From the NCBI RefSeq assembly GCF_024170005.1, contig NZ_JALJXJ010000004.1, positions 310,001 through 374,000 of the forward strand: 64,000 nucleotides of DNA, given 5' to 3'. The position numbers and the translations under genes are program-made. The notes under the pieces were generated by a model. It made no database searches. It saw only the letters and a list, made by a program, of their open reading frames with translations, and was not told the DNA's origin. The stretch is from Azospirillum lipoferum. Lineage in GTDB: Bacteria; Pseudomonadota; Alphaproteobacteria; Azospirillales; Azospirillaceae. The number at the start of each line of letters is the position of its first letter. The stretch's first letter is position 1. Below, piece by piece: positions 42,447-51,982 of the stretch.

Positions 42447-45295
42447 CTCCCGCCCCCGCCGTCTCGCTGTCGGGCGTGCGGCACCGCTATGGCGGGACGG
42501 TGGCGCTGGAGAACGCCTCGCTCGACATCGCCGCCGGTGTCAGCGTCGCCGTCATCGGCCCCGACGGCGTCGGCAAATCGACCCTGCTCGGCCTGATCTC
42601 CACCGCCAAACGCATCCAGCAGGGCAGCGTCCGCGTTCTCGGCACCGACGTCGCCGACCGGCATGGCCGCGCCGCGCTCCAACCGCGCATCGCCTATATG
42701 CCGCAGGGTCTCGGCCGCAACCTCTATGCAGACCTCAGCGTCGCTGAAAACCTCCAGTTCTTCGGTCGCCTCTTCGGCCTCGACGCCGCCGAGCGCCGGC
42801 GCCGCATCGCCGACCTGCTGGAGTCCACCGGCCTCGCCCCCTTCCCCGACCGCCCGGCCGGCAAGCTGTCGGGCGGCATGAAGCAGAAGCTCGGCCTGTG
42901 CTGCGCCCTGCTGCACGACCCCGACCTGCTGATCCTCGACGAACCGACGACCGGCGTCGATCCGCTCTCCCGCCGGCAGTTCTGGGACCTGATTGCCCGC
43001 ATCCGCGCCGGCCGCCCCGGCATGACCGTTCTGGTCGCCACCTCCTACATGGACGAGGCGGAGCGTTTCGACCAAGTCGTCATGATGAACGCCGGCCGCC
43101 TGCTGGCCCACGACACCGCCGCCGCGGTGAAGGCGCGCACCGGCGCCGCCGATCTGGAGGAGGCCTTCGTCGCCCTGCTGCCGGAGGAGGCCCGGCACGG
43201 CCATCAGCGCTTGACCGTCCCGCCCCGCCGGCCAGAGCCGGACGGCGCCGAACCCGCCATCGAGGCCATCGGCCTGACCCGCCGCTTCGGCGATTTCACC
43301 GCGGTGTCGGACATCAGCTTCCGCATCGGTCGGGGCGAGATCTTCGGTTTCCTCGGCTCCAACGGCTGCGGCAAGACCACAACGATGAAGATGCTGACCG
43401 GCCTGCTGCCCGCCAGCGCCGGCGAGGCGCGGCTGTTCGGCCGGCCGGTGGACGCCGGCGACCTGGAAAGCCGCCGCCGCGTCGGCTACATGGCGCAGGC
43501 CTTCTCGCTCTATGGCGAGCTGACGGTTCGCCAGAACCTCGACCTGCACGCCCGGCTGTTCGACCTTGCCGACGCCGATACCCGGCTGGCGGCGCTGGTC
43601 GAGCGTTTCGGCCTGTCGCCCTACGTCGACGCGGTTGCCGACCGCCTGCCGCTCGGCGTACGGCAACGGCTGTCGCTGGCCGTTGCCATCCTGCACGGGC
43701 CGGAGCTGCTGATCCTCGACGAGCCGACCTCCGGCGTCGATCCGGTGGCGCGCGACCAGTTCTGGCGCGACCTGATAGCCCTGTCGCGCGACCAGGGGGT
43801 GACGATCTTCGTCTCCACCCACTTCATGAACGAGGCGGCGCGCTGCGACCGTGTGGCCTTCATGAACGCCGGCCGCGTCATCGCCGCCGGCCCGCCCGAC
43901 GAACTGCGCCGCCAGCAGCAGGCCGACAGCCTGGACGACGCCTTCATCGGGTTCATGGAACAGGCGGAGAATCTCCCTCTCCCCCCCGCTCTCGCGCAAA
44001 CGAAGCTTGCGCTGACGCGACAGGCGGACCAAAGGTCCGCTGAAAGCGGGGAGAAGGTCGGGGTGAGGGGGACGCACCGCGTGACTGCCCCGAGAATCCT
44101 CGCCACGCTCCCCCCTCACCCTAACCCTCTCCCCCCCGGGGGGGAGAGGGGATCCAGCACCGGGAATCTCCCCCTCTCCCGCCGCCGCCTGCTCGCCTAC
44201 GCATGGCGCGAAACCCTCGAACTCCGCCGCGATCCCGTCCGCCTCACCGTCGCCCTGCTCGGCACGGTGCTGCTCATGCTGGTCTTCGGCTTCGGCATCA
44301 CCATGGATGTGGAGAACCTGACCTTTGCCGTGCTCGACCACGACCGCTCGCCGGAAAGCCGCGCCTATGTCGAGCAGTTCGACGGCTCCCGCAGCTTCCG
44401 TGCCACCCCGCCAGCCATCGACGCCCGCGATCTGGCACTCCGCCTGCAACGCGGCAAGGCGTCGCTGACCATCGAAATCCCCGAAGGCTTCGGCCGCGAC
44501 CTCCGCCGTGGCCGCATCCCGGAGGTGGCGGTGCGCATCGACGGCGCCATGCCTTTCCGGGCGGAGACCATCCAGGGCTATGTCTCCGGCCTGCACCAGC
44601 GCTTCATCCAGGATGCCGCCACCGCCTCCGGCATCACCCTGCCCGCTTCCCCCGCCACCCTGGAGATGCGTTACCGGTACAACCAAGCCTTCCGCAGCCT
44701 GGATGCCATGGTCCCCGCCACCATCGGCCTGCTGCTGGTCTTCATCCCTGCCATCCTCGCCGCCCTCGGCGTGGTGCGGGAGAAGGAACTCGGCTCGATC
44801 ACCAATCTCTACGTCACCCCGGTGACCCGGCTGGAATTCCTGCTGGGCAAGCAACTGCCCTATATCGCGCTCGCCGCCTTCAACCTGTTGCTGATGGTCG
44901 TGATGGCCGTCACCCTGTTCGGCGTGCCGGTGAAGGGCAGCCTGTTGGGGTTGCTGCTCGGCGGGCTGGTCTATGTGGTGGCGACCACGGCCTTGGGACT
45001 GCTGATCTCCGTCTTCACCGCGACCCAGACGGCGGCGGTGTTCGGCACCGCCATCCTCACCATGCTGCCGGCCACCCAGTTCTCCGGCATGCTGCAACCG
45101 GTCTCCACCCTGGAAGGCGGGGCGTGGCTGTTCGGCACGCTGTTCCCGACCACCCATTTCCTGAAACTCTCGGTCGGCGCCTTCACCAAGGGCCTCGCCC
45201 TGCCCGAACTCATCCCCTTCATCCTGGCGACCGCCGCCTTCATCCCGGTCTTCCTGGCGCTCGGCGTCGCCTTCCTGCCGAAACAGGAGCGCTGA
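42443..45295 (+). CDS. rbbA: RbbA-type ABC protein: two ATPases fused to an ABC-2 permease
   Basis: The 950-residue fusion (E. coli RbbA is about 910) has ATPase 1 with GPDGVGKSTLL, LSGGMKQKLGLCCALLHDPD and LLILDEPTTGVDPLSRRQFW. ATPase 2 has GSNGCGKTTTMKML and LLILDEPTSGVDPVARDQFW, but LPLGVRQRLSLAVAI in place of a perfect signature. An ABC-2 permease fills residues about 580-950 with about six membrane segments. Residues about 511-570 are the translation of a 177-base dispersed repeat (43975-44151), in frame, in the linker. The start overlaps the preceding stop. Export substrate unknown; in E. coli RbbA was also reported to bind ribosomes. Confidence 0.9.
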   Translation: MTPAPAVSLSGVRHRYGGTVALENASLDIAAGVSVAVIGPDGVGKSTLLGLISTAKRIQQGSVRVLGTDVADRHGRAALQPRIAYMPQGLGRNLYADLSVAENLQFFGRLFGLDAAERRRRIADLLESTGLAPFPDRPAGKLSGGMKQKLGLCCALLHDPDLLILDEPTTGVDPLSRRQFWDLIARIRAGRPGMTVLVATSYMDEAERFDQVVMMNAGRLLAHDTAAAVKARTGAADLEEAFVALLPEEARHGHQRLTVPPRRPEPDGAEPAIEAIGLTRRFGDFTAVSDISFRIGRGEIFGFLGSNGCGKTTTMKMLTGLLPASAGEARLFGRPVDAGDLESRRRVGYMAQAFSLYGELTVRQNLDLHARLFDLADADTRLAALVERFGLSPYVDAVADRLPLGVRQRLSLAVAILHGPELLILDEPTSGVDPVARDQFWRDLIALSRDQGVTIFVSTHFMNEAARCDRVAFMNAGRVIAAGPPDELRRQQQADSLDDAFIGFMEQAENLPLPPALAQTKLALTRQADQRSAESGEKVGVRGTHRVTAPRILATLPPHPNPLPPGGERGSSTGNLPLSRRRLLAYAWRETLELRRDPVRLTVALLGTVLLMLVFGFGITMDVENLTFAVLDHDRSPESRAYVEQFDGSRSFRATPPAIDARDLALRLQRGKASLTIEIPEGFGRDLRRGRIPEVAVRIDGAMPFRAETIQGYVSGLHQRFIQDAATASGITLPASPATLEMRYRYNQAFRSLDAMVPATIGLLLVFIPAILAALGVVREKELGSITNLYVTPVTRLEFLLGKQLPYIALAAFNLLLMVVMAVTLFGVPVKGSLLGLLLGGLVYVVATTALGLLISVFTATQTAAVFGTAILTMLPATQFSGMLQPVSTLEGGAWLFGTLFPTTHFLKLSVGAFTKGLALPELIPFILATAAFIPVFLALGVAFLPKQER
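43975..44151. repeat. dispersed palindromic repeat translated inside rbbA
   Basis: The copy is 177 bases, a multiple of three. Its first half has the GCGCAAAC/GCTTGCGC and GGCGGACC/GGTCCGCT stems also seen at 10514 and 21882; the second half is a CCCCCCC/GGGGGGG-centred inverted unit. It lies between the second ATPase and the permease, where extra residues can be tolerated. Confidence 0.85.
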
Positions 45296-45298
45296 GCC

Positions 45299-46426
45299 AT
45301 GCAGCGCTTCCTCCGCAACAGCCTGACCCTGGCGCGCAAGGAGTGGATCAGCCTGCTGCGCGACGCCTTCATGCTGGGCTTCGTCGTCTACTCCTTCACT
45401 TTTTCCGTCTACAGCCAGGCCACCGGCATCTCGCACGAGCTGCGCAACGCCGCCATCGCCATCGTCGACGAGGACCGTTCGACCCTGTCGCAGCGGCTGG
45501 CCTCCAGCTTCCACGGGCCGGAGTTCCAGACCCCGGCGATGATCGGCCATGCCGAGGTCGATCCGGCGATGGATTCCGCCCGCTACACCTTCGTCCTCGA
45601 CATCCCGCCCGATTTCCAGGCCGACGTGCTGGCCGGCCGCAGCCCGGCGATCCAGCTGCTGATCGACGCCACCGCGATGATGCAGGCCGGCATCGGCGCC
45701 GGCACCATCCAGGGCATCGTCGACGACGAGGTCGGCCGCTTCGTCCGCCACGAGGCCGATGGCAGCGCCGCCCCGGTCAGCCTGCAAGTCCGCGTCGCTT
45801 ACAATGAGGCGCTGGATACGAAGTGGTTCACCGGCACCATGGCGGTGGTCAGCAACGTCACCATGCTGGCGGTGCTGCTGGCCGGCGCCGCCCTGATCCG
45901 CGAGCGCGAACACGGCACGCTGGAACATCTGCTGGTGATGCCGGTCCGCCCGGCCGAGATCATGGCCGCCAAGGTGCTGGCGAACGGTGCGGTGATTCTG
46001 GTGCTGACGCTGGTGGCGCTCTATGCCGTGCTGCGCGGCCTGTTGTCGGTGCCGCTGGCCGGCTCGGTCCCACTGTTCCTGGCGGGCACGGCGCTCTACC
46101 TGTTCTTCGCGACCGCGCTCGGCATCTTCCTCGGCACGGTGGCGCGCTCGATGCCGCAGCTGGGCCTGCTGTTCATCCTGATCGTGCTGCCGATGAACAT
46201 GCTGTCCGGCGGCTTCACCCCGCTGGAAAGCGAGCCGGAGTGGCTGCAGATGGCAATGCAGCTGTCACCCTCCACCCATTTCGTCGCCTTCGCCCAGGCG
46301 ATCCTGTTCCGCGGCGCCGGCTTCGACGTGGTGTGGCCCAGGTTCGCGGCGACGGCCGGAATCGGCGCTCTGTTCTTCGCCTGGAGCCTGGCAAGGTTCA
46401 GACGCCATCTGGCGAGTTTCAGATAA
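45299..46426 (+). CDS. ABC-2 type permease, YhhJ-like
   Basis: The 375-residue inner-membrane protein is the partner permease of the RbbA-type exporter. One membrane segment near 25-40 is followed by a large periplasmic domain, then about five segments from residue 180 on. Motifs such as REREHGTLEHLLVMPVRPAE (the coupling helix region) and LPMNMLSGGFTPLESEPEWL, then QLSPSTHFVAFAQAILFRGA, are typical of ABC-2 permeases of this type. The gene order HlyD-type, RbbA-type, YhhJ-type equals the yhiI-rbbA-yhhJ operon of E. coli. A strong terminator follows. Confidence 0.9.
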   Translation: MQRFLRNSLTLARKEWISLLRDAFMLGFVVYSFTFSVYSQATGISHELRNAAIAIVDEDRSTLSQRLASSFHGPEFQTPAMIGHAEVDPAMDSARYTFVLDIPPDFQADVLAGRSPAIQLLIDATAMMQAGIGAGTIQGIVDDEVGRFVRHEADGSAAPVSLQVRVAYNEALDTKWFTGTMAVVSNVTMLAVLLAGAALIREREHGTLEHLLVMPVRPAEIMAAKVLANGAVILVLTLVALYAVLRGLLSVPLAGSVPLFLAGTALYLFFATALGIFLGTVARSMPQLGLLFILIVLPMNMLSGGFTPLESEPEWLQMAMQLSPSTHFVAFAQAILFRGAGFDVVWPRFAATAGIGALFFAWSLARFRRHLASFR

Positions 46427-46433
46427 AACGGAG

Positions 46434-46461
46434 AAAGGCGCCGTCCTTCGACGGCGCCTTT
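46434..46461. terminator. bidirectional terminator
   Basis: AAAGGCGCCGTC pairs exactly with GACGGCGCCTTT around a CTTC loop, a 12-base stem. It separates the exporter operon from the converging phosphomutase gene. Confidence 0.85.
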
Positions 46462-46491
46462 CCCATTCGCACAGATCAGTACGCCGACCCG

Positions 46492-47895
46492 TCAGTGCGC
46501 CGACCCGCCGCCCTCGAAGGACGGAGCGCTCAGCCCGGAGGCCACCAGCTGCTCGATCAGCGCGCCCTTCAGCCGCTCCAGCCCTTCCGGGCTGTAGGAC
46601 TCGGCGCGGGCCACCAGCACGTCCTGGGTGTTGGACGCGCGCAGCAGCCACCAGCCGTCGTCGGTCGTCACGCGGACGCCGTCGATGTCGTTGACCTTGG
46701 CGCCCGACGCCTTGACCCGGCCCTTGACCTCCTCGACCACGGCGAACTTGCGTTCCTCGTCGATCTGGAAACGGGTCTCCGGCGTGTTGACCATGTCCGG
46801 CAGCCCGTCGCGCAGGGCCGCCAGCGTGGTGTCCAGCTTGCTGACCAGCCCGACCAGCCGCACGCCGCAATAGAGCGCGTCGTCGAAGCCGTACCACTTG
46901 TCGGCGAAGAAGATGTGGCCCGACATCTCGCCGGCCAGCGGCGAGCCGGTCTCGGCCATCTTGGCCTTCAAGAGCGAGTGGCCGGTCTTCCACATCAGCG
47001 GGTTGCCGCCATGCTTGGCGATCTCGTCGAACAGGGCCTGGCTGGCCTTGACGTCGGCGATGATGGTGGCGCCCGGATGGCTCTTCAGCACGTCGGCGGC
47101 ATAGAGCGCCACCAGCTGGTCACCCCACACCACGCGGCCCTTGTGGTCGATGGCGCCGATGCGGTCGCCGTCACCGTCGAAACCGATGCCGATGTCGCAG
47201 CCATGCTCCGCCACCGCCTTCTTCAGGTCGACGAGGTTGGCCTCGACCGTCGGGTCCGGATGGTGGTTGGGGAAATTGCCGTCGATGTCGTCGAACAGCA
47301 GGACATGCTTGCCCGGCAGCTTGGCGGTCAGGCGGCGCAGGATCTCGCCCGACGCGCCGTTGCCGGCGTCCCAGGCGATCTTCAGGTCGCGGGTGCCGTC
47401 ATAGTCCTTCAGCAGGCGGGTGACGTATTCGTCCTGGACGTCGATCTTCTCCGACGAGCCCTGGCCCTGCTCCCAGTCGGCCTTGGCCGCCATGGTGCCG
47501 AGTTCCAGGATCTGCTGGCCATAGACCGGCCCCTTGCCCAGCATCATCTTGATGCCGTTGTAGTCCGGCGGGTTGTGCGAGCCGGTGATCATGATACCGG
47601 CCGCCGCCTCGCGGTCGCGGGTGGCGAAATACAGCATCGGCGTGGGGCCGAGCCCGATGCGCAGGACGTGCAGGCCGGTGGAAACCAGCCCCTCGACCAG
47701 CGCCTCCTCCAGTTCCGGCGAGGACAGACGGCCGTCATAGCCGACGCAGACCGTCTTGCCGCCCTTGCGCACCACCACGGTGCCGAAGGAGCGGCCGACC
47801 GCGCGGGCGTCGGCGGGGGTCAGCGTCTTGCCGACGATGCCGCGGATGTCGTACTCGCGCAGCACCGTGGGGTGGAAGGTATGGGCTTCGCTCAT
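46492..47895 (-). CDS. phosphomannomutase/phosphoglucomutase
   Basis: It interconverts hexose 6- and 1-phosphates and so supplies glucose-1-phosphate or mannose-1-phosphate for polysaccharide precursors. From ATG 47895 it has 467 residues, the normal size. The N-terminal [20 protein letters not shown], the active-site phosphoserine loop [17 protein letters not shown] near 100, the metal loop [16 protein letters not shown] near 240 and [20 protein letters not shown] near 325 are all present. The AlgC/PgmG-like bifunctional group fits best. It follows ugd by 38 bases on the same strand, in the galU-ugd-pgm set. Confidence 0.93.
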   Translation of the reverse strand: MSEAHTFHPTVLREYDIRGIVGKTLTPADARAVGRSFGTVVVRKGGKTVCVGYDGRLSSPELEEALVEGLVSTGLHVLRIGLGPTPMLYFATRDREAAAGIMITGSHNPPDYNGIKMMLGKGPVYGQQILELGTMAAKADWEQGQGSSEKIDVQDEYVTRLLKDYDGTRDLKIAWDAGNGASGEILRRLTAKLPGKHVLLFDDIDGNFPNHHPDPTVEANLVDLKKAVAEHGCDIGIGFDGDGDRIGAIDHKGRVVWGDQLVALYAADVLKSHPGATIIADVKASQALFDEIAKHGGNPLMWKTGHSLLKAKMAETGSPLAGEMSGHIFFADKWYGFDDALYCGVRLVGLVSKLDTTLAALRDGLPDMVNTPETRFQIDEERKFAVVEEVKGRVKASGAKVNDIDGVRVTTDDGWWLLRASNTQDVLVARAESYSPEGLERLKGALIEQLVASGLSAPSFEGGGSAH

Positions 47896-47933
47896 AGTCT
47901 CGTTAGTCCTCTGTTGGACGCCGTCTTTGGACC

Positions 47934-49265
47934 TTAGCCGCGGTCCATCCCGCCGGCCGGCGACGGCCGGCCGATGGAGGTATAGGTGAAGCCGGCCTTC
48001 GCCATGTCCTCGGGGTTGTAGATGTTGCGCAGGTCGATCATCACCGGCCGCTTCAGCATCGACTTGACCCGACGCAGGTCGAGCGCGCGGAATTCGTTCC
48101 ACTCCGTGAGAATAGCGACGCAATCGGCCCCTTCCAAGGTGCCGTAGGCGTCCTTGGCCCATTCCACGCCGGGAAGCAGCTTTTCGGCCTCGTGCATCGC
48201 CGCCGGATCGAAGGCGCGCACATGGGCTCCCGCCGCCTGCAAGGCCGGGACGATGTCCAGCGACGGGCTGTCGCGCATGTCGTCGGTGTTCGGCTTGAAG
48301 GCGACGCCCAGCACCGCGACGGTCTTGCCGTCCACCGTCCCGCCGCAGGCGGCGATGATGCGCTCGGCCATCTGCTTCTTGCGCTTGTCGTTGATGTCCA
48401 CCACCGTCTCGATGATGCGCAGCGGGCTGCCGACCTGCTGGGCGGTGCGGACCAGCGCCAGCGTGTCCTTCGGGAAGCAGGACCCGCCATAGCCCGGACC
48501 GGGGTGCAGGAACTTCTTGCCGATGCGGCCGTCCAGACCGATGCCGCGGGCGACGTCATGGACGTTGGCGCCCACCTTCTCGCAGAGGTCGGCGATCTCG
48601 TTGATGAAGGTGATCTTGGCGGCCAGGAAGGTGTTGGCGGCGTATTTGGTCAGCTCCGCCGTCTCCAGCGAGGTCACCACGATCGGCGTCTCGATCAGGT
48701 AGAGCGGCCGGTAGAGCCGGCGCATCACCTCGCCGGCACGGTCGGAGGTGGCGCCGATGACGACGCGGTCGGGCCGCATGAAGTCGCCGATGGCCGAGCC
48801 TTCGCGCAGGAATTCCGGGTTGGAGGCGACGTCGAACTCGGCGTCGGGGCGGACGCGGCGGATGATCGCCTCGACCTCGCGGCCGGTCCCGACCGGCACG
48901 GTCGACTTGGTCACCACCACCGTGTAGTGGTCGAGATGCTGGGCGATCTCCTCGGCGGCGCCATAGACGTAGGACAGGTCGGCATGGCCGTCGCCGCGGC
49001 GCGACGGGGTGCCGACCGCGATGAACACGGCGTCGACGCCCTGCATCGCCTCCTTCAGGTCCATGGTGAAGGACAGGCGGCCGGCGGCGACGTTGCGGGC
49101 GACGAGGTCGTCCAGGCCGGGCTCAAAGATCGGAATCTCGCCGTTCCTCAACCGCTCGATCTTGCCGGCGTCCTTGTCAACGCAAGTGACGTGCACGCCG
49201 AATTCCGAAAAGCAGGCGCCGGAGACCAGGCCGACATAGCCCGTGCCGATCATCGCAATGCGCAT
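47934..49265 (-). CDS. ugd: UDP-glucose 6-dehydrogenase
   Basis: It oxidises UDP-glucose to UDP-glucuronate with two NAD. The 443 residues are of normal length. Marks are the NAD fold [20 protein letters not shown], the conserved [40 protein letters not shown] and the catalytic Cys in [18 protein letters not shown] near residue 260. The C-terminal domain has [20 protein letters not shown]. With galU upstream and the phosphomutase downstream it makes precursors for acidic exopolysaccharide or lipopolysaccharide. Confidence 0.96.
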   Translation of the reverse strand: MRIAMIGTGYVGLVSGACFSEFGVHVTCVDKDAGKIERLRNGEIPIFEPGLDDLVARNVAAGRLSFTMDLKEAMQGVDAVFIAVGTPSRRGDGHADLSYVYGAAEEIAQHLDHYTVVVTKSTVPVGTGREVEAIIRRVRPDAEFDVASNPEFLREGSAIGDFMRPDRVVIGATSDRAGEVMRRLYRPLYLIETPIVVTSLETAELTKYAANTFLAAKITFINEIADLCEKVGANVHDVARGIGLDGRIGKKFLHPGPGYGGSCFPKDTLALVRTAQQVGSPLRIIETVVDINDKRKKQMAERIIAACGGTVDGKTVAVLGVAFKPNTDDMRDSPSLDIVPALQAAGAHVRAFDPAAMHEAEKLLPGVEWAKDAYGTLEGADCVAILTEWNEFRALDLRRVKSMLKRPVMIDLRNIYNPEDMAKAGFTYTSIGRPSPAGGMDRG

Positions 49266-49404
49266 CGCGTCCCCCTCATGTCCTCAAAAAGGAATGCTGT
49301 CTGTCTCTGGGATGCCCTGGTGGGTCTCCACCATGGGGCGTTCCTCATGGCCGGCCTTTTCAAAACCGCCGGCTCTTTATCCAAGGCACAGTCCAAACGC
49401 ATGT

Positions 49405-49440
49405 GCCCGCCGCCGTCCGGATCAGGGGACGGGGGCGGGC
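49405..49440. terminator. hairpin after galU
   Basis: GCCCGCCGCCGTCC and GGACGGGGGCGGGC pair with one mismatch around an 8-base loop, just past the galU stop on the minus strand. No T-run follows, so it may be only partly terminating. Confidence 0.4.
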
Positions 49441-49466
49441 ACCGCGTCATGCGTGCTGCCCGTCGG

Positions 49467-50336
49467 TCAGCAATATTTGCGCAGCATGGCGCGCACCTTG
49501 TCGGCCATGTCCGGCCGGTTCAGCGCGTGGGCGAGCGTCGCCTCGATGAAGCCGACCTTGTCGCCGCAGTCGTAGCGGGTGCCTTCGAAGCGCAGGCCGT
49601 GGAACGGCTGGTTGCCGATCAGCTTGGCCATGGCGTCGGTCAGCTGGATTTCGTTGCCGGCGCCGCGCTGCTGCTTTTCCAGATGGTCGAAGATTTCCGG
49701 CTGCAGGATGTAGCGGCCGATGATCGACAGGGTCGACGGCGCCTCCTCCGGCTTCGGCTTCTCGACGAGGCCGCGGACGGTGGCCAGACGGCCGTCGTCC
49801 TTCTCGACATCCAGGATGCCGTAGCTGCTGGTGCGTTCGCGCGGCACGTCGACGACGGCGACGATGTTGCCGCCGACCTCCTCGTACGCCTCGACCATCT
49901 GCTTCAGGCAGGGGGTCTTGCCCTGGACGAAGTCGTCGGGCAGCACGATGGCGAACGGGTCGTTGCCGATCAGGGCGCGGGCGCACCACACGGCGTGGCC
50001 GAGGCCCAGCGGAACCTGCTGGCGGGTGTAGAAGCAGCGGCCGGGGGCGATCTCGCTGTGGCGGACCTCCTCCAGCGCGTCCATCTTGCCGCGCTCTTCG
50101 AGCGTGCGGTTCAGTTCGGTGTCGGCGTCGAAATGGTCTTCGATGGCGCGCTTGGAACGGCCGGTGACGAAAACGAAATCCTCGATGCCGGCGGCGCGCG
50201 CCTCTTCGACGGCGTGCTGCAGCAGGGGGCGGTCGACCAGGGGCAGCATCTCTTTCGGGATGGCCTTGGTGGCCGGCAGGAAGCGCGTGCCGAGACCGGC
50301 GACCGGGAACACCACCTTGCGCACGGGTTTCCGCAT
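49467..50336 (-). CDS. galU: UTP-glucose-1-phosphate uridylyltransferase
   Basis: GalU makes UDP-glucose from UTP and glucose-1-phosphate. The 289 residues open with KVVFPVAGLGTRFLPATKAI, the nucleotide-binding loop with the catalytic Arg, followed by PKEMLPLVDRPLLQHAVEEA. FAIVLPDDFVQGKTPCLKQM, VEKPKPEEAPSTLSIIGRYI and TRYDCGDKVGFIEATLAHAL complete the family pattern. It leads the galU-ugd-pgm set, though the 200-base gap to ugd may hold a second promoter. Confidence 0.96.
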   Translation of the reverse strand: MRKPVRKVVFPVAGLGTRFLPATKAIPKEMLPLVDRPLLQHAVEEARAAGIEDFVFVTGRSKRAIEDHFDADTELNRTLEERGKMDALEEVRHSEIAPGRCFYTRQQVPLGLGHAVWCARALIGNDPFAIVLPDDFVQGKTPCLKQMVEAYEEVGGNIVAVVDVPRERTSSYGILDVEKDDGRLATVRGLVEKPKPEEAPSTLSIIGRYILQPEIFDHLEKQQRGAGNEIQLTDAMAKLIGNQPFHGLRFEGTRYDCGDKVGFIEATLAHALNRPDMADKVRAMLRKYC

Positions 50337-50722
50337 TGGACGTCTCTTGTGGTTGAGGCGAAGTCAAAATCCATGGTCCCACGGCACCGCCCCGCCGCAA
50401 GCGGAACCTGCGGAGGCATGGGCCGTGGTCCCGGCTTTCTGCCACGCCTTCCGCCACCGCGCAACAAACCTTCCGAGACCGGGCAAAAGGCTAGTCCCAG
50501 AGGCCGAAATCAAATGAAAACCGGCCGAAACTCCTCAATCAAGCCGATCTTTATCCGTTAGGTCCGAAGCAGCCCGCCACCTTTCTCATAGGCAGTAACG
50601 CCTGGAAAAGCGGCGGAAATCACCGGCGCGACACCTTGCCGCTGCCTTTCTGCCAGGATCGCTCCGTCAGCGGACTTTCCGTATGACGTTTCATTGCGAA
50701 TACTTGCGCAAACAGGGCGCCC
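50337..50722. other. intergenic stretch with no gene seen
   Basis: This 386-base gap lies between the divergent galU and pseudouridine synthase genes. I see no convincing reading frame, RNA gene or repeat in it. It should hold both promoters; the part around 50505-50600 is the least G+C-rich. Confidence 0.5.
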
Positions 50723-51508
50723 GTGGCCATGGTGCCGGCCATGATCCCCGACTCGCACCAACACGACCCGCTTACCCCGAACTTGCCCGCAGCGGACTCG
50801 CTCCCCCCGGTAACACTCACTGGGGACCAATTGCGCGCCCGCGTCCTGCACCGGGACGAGCTGTGCTTCGTCATCGACAAGCCGGCCGGTCTGGCGGTCC
50901 ACAAGGCCGGCCGCATCACCGACCATCTGGAGCTTTACCTGCCCCACCTGTCGGACCCCGGCGGAGAGCCGCCGAAGCTCGCCCACCGGCTGGACCGCGA
51001 CACCGCCGGCTGCCTGATCCTGGGCAGCACGCCTTGGGCTCTGAAGCGATTCGGCCAGATGTTCGCCGCCGGCCATGTCGAGAAGACCTATTGGGCGGTC
51101 GCCGACGGCATCCCGCAGACGGAGTCCGGCATCATCGACCTGCCCCTGCTCAAAAAGATCGAACCGGGGGCGGCGCGGTCCTCCTGGACCATCCTGCCCG
51201 ACCCGGCCGGCCAGCCGGCGGTCACCGAATACCGGGTCCTCGGCAGCGGCAATGGTCGCGCTTGGCTGGAGCTTCGCCCGCGCACCGGCCGCACCCACCA
51301 GATCCGCGTCCATTGCGCCGCCATCGGCTGCCCGCTGGTGGGCGAGCCCTTCTATGGTCCCGAGCGCCGCCCGCCCGGCAACCTGCATCTGCTGGCCCGC
51401 TCCGTCGCCTTCCGCATGGCCTTCGAATACGCGCCCGTGAGCGCCGTCGCCCCGGCGCCGGAGCATATGCGCGACGCGCTGTCCGCCTGCGGCTGGCCAG
51501 GGGAGTAA
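50723..51508 (+). CDS. RluA-family RNA pseudouridine synthase
   Basis: It isomerises uridines in rRNA or tRNA. The conserved catalytic loop is PKLAHRLDRDTAGCLILGST near residue 95, with the catalytic Asp after Arg-Leu. Other marks are LCFVIDKPAGLAVHKAG near 52 and LRPRTGRTHQIRVHCAAIGC near 190. The coded length is 261 from GTG 50723; ATG 50729 or 50741 are equally possible starts, and the N-terminal 40 residues are not conserved-looking. No S4 domain is seen, so it is closer to RluA/RluC-like short forms. The target nucleotide is unknown. Confidence 0.88.
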   Translation: MAMVPAMIPDSHQHDPLTPNLPAADSLPPVTLTGDQLRARVLHRDELCFVIDKPAGLAVHKAGRITDHLELYLPHLSDPGGEPPKLAHRLDRDTAGCLILGSTPWALKRFGQMFAAGHVEKTYWAVADGIPQTESGIIDLPLLKKIEPGAARSSWTILPDPAGQPAVTEYRVLGSGNGRAWLELRPRTGRTHQIRVHCAAIGCPLVGEPFYGPERRPPGNLHLLARSVAFRMAFEYAPVSAVAPAPEHMRDALSACGWPGE

Positions 51509-51612
51509 AAATTGGGAGTAGGGTCGGCTCCGCGAAAAAGGGGGACTGCCATCGCGTCCGCCGCATCCCACCTGTTGAAGGGTGAGTGTCCACGACAGAC
51601 GGAGCCCCCAGC

Positions 51613-51885
51613 ATGGCACAGGCGGTCACCGACAACCGCGCGATGAACCGGTTCGAACTGGCGGTCGGCACCCAGACGGTGTTCGCCAACTACCGCCGCA
51701 ACGGCCAGACCCTGGTGATTTCCTATGTCGAGGCCCCGCCCTCGCTGCGCGGCACCGGCGCTGCCGGCCGCCTGATGGACGGCGTGGTGGAAGCCGCCCG
51801 CGCCGAGGGTCTGAAGATCGTCCCCCTGTGCAGCTACGCCGCCCTGTGGATCCGCCGCAACCGGCACGACGACCTGCTGGCGTGA
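51613..51885 (+). CDS. small GNAT-fold N-acetyltransferase (YjdJ-like)
   Basis: From ATG 51613 (GGAG eight bases upstream) it has 90 residues; GTG 51586 is also open. The acetyl-CoA loop is PPSLRGTGAAGRLMDGVVEA, then ARAEGLKIVPLCSYAALWIR. This is the short single-domain GNAT form known as YjdJ/COG2388, whose substrates are poorly known. The N-terminus NRFELAVGTQTVFANYRRNG is typical of this group. It stands alone upstream of the higBA pair. Confidence 0.85.
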   Translation: MAQAVTDNRAMNRFELAVGTQTVFANYRRNGQTLVISYVEAPPSLRGTGAAGRLMDGVVEAARAEGLKIVPLCSYAALWIRRNRHDDLLA

Positions 51886-51960
51886 GGGGAGAGACCCGGA
51901 GCATCCGGTCTGGGTTCCGACGCGTAAACGAACGATTTGCAGGATGCTTGACGGCAGCCT

Positions 51961-51979
51961 TGTAAATCATTAGTTTACA
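51961..51979. promoter_or_regulatory. probable HigA operator
   Basis: TGTAAA-TCATTAG-TTTACA is an inverted repeat that ends four bases before the higB frame. A TTGACG hexamer at 51948-51953 and TAGTTT at 51971-51976 form a possible promoter with 17-base spacing, which the repeat overlaps. Autorepression by HigA at such a site is the usual arrangement. Confidence 0.6.
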
Positions 51980-51982
51980 GGC

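Noticed and set aside
42113..45928. Open frame of 1271 codons on the minus strand opposite the exporter operon
   Set aside because: It is antisense to three well-supported genes, is highly repetitive in Gly, Gln, Arg and Ala, and matches no family; such frames are common opposite G+C-rich genes.
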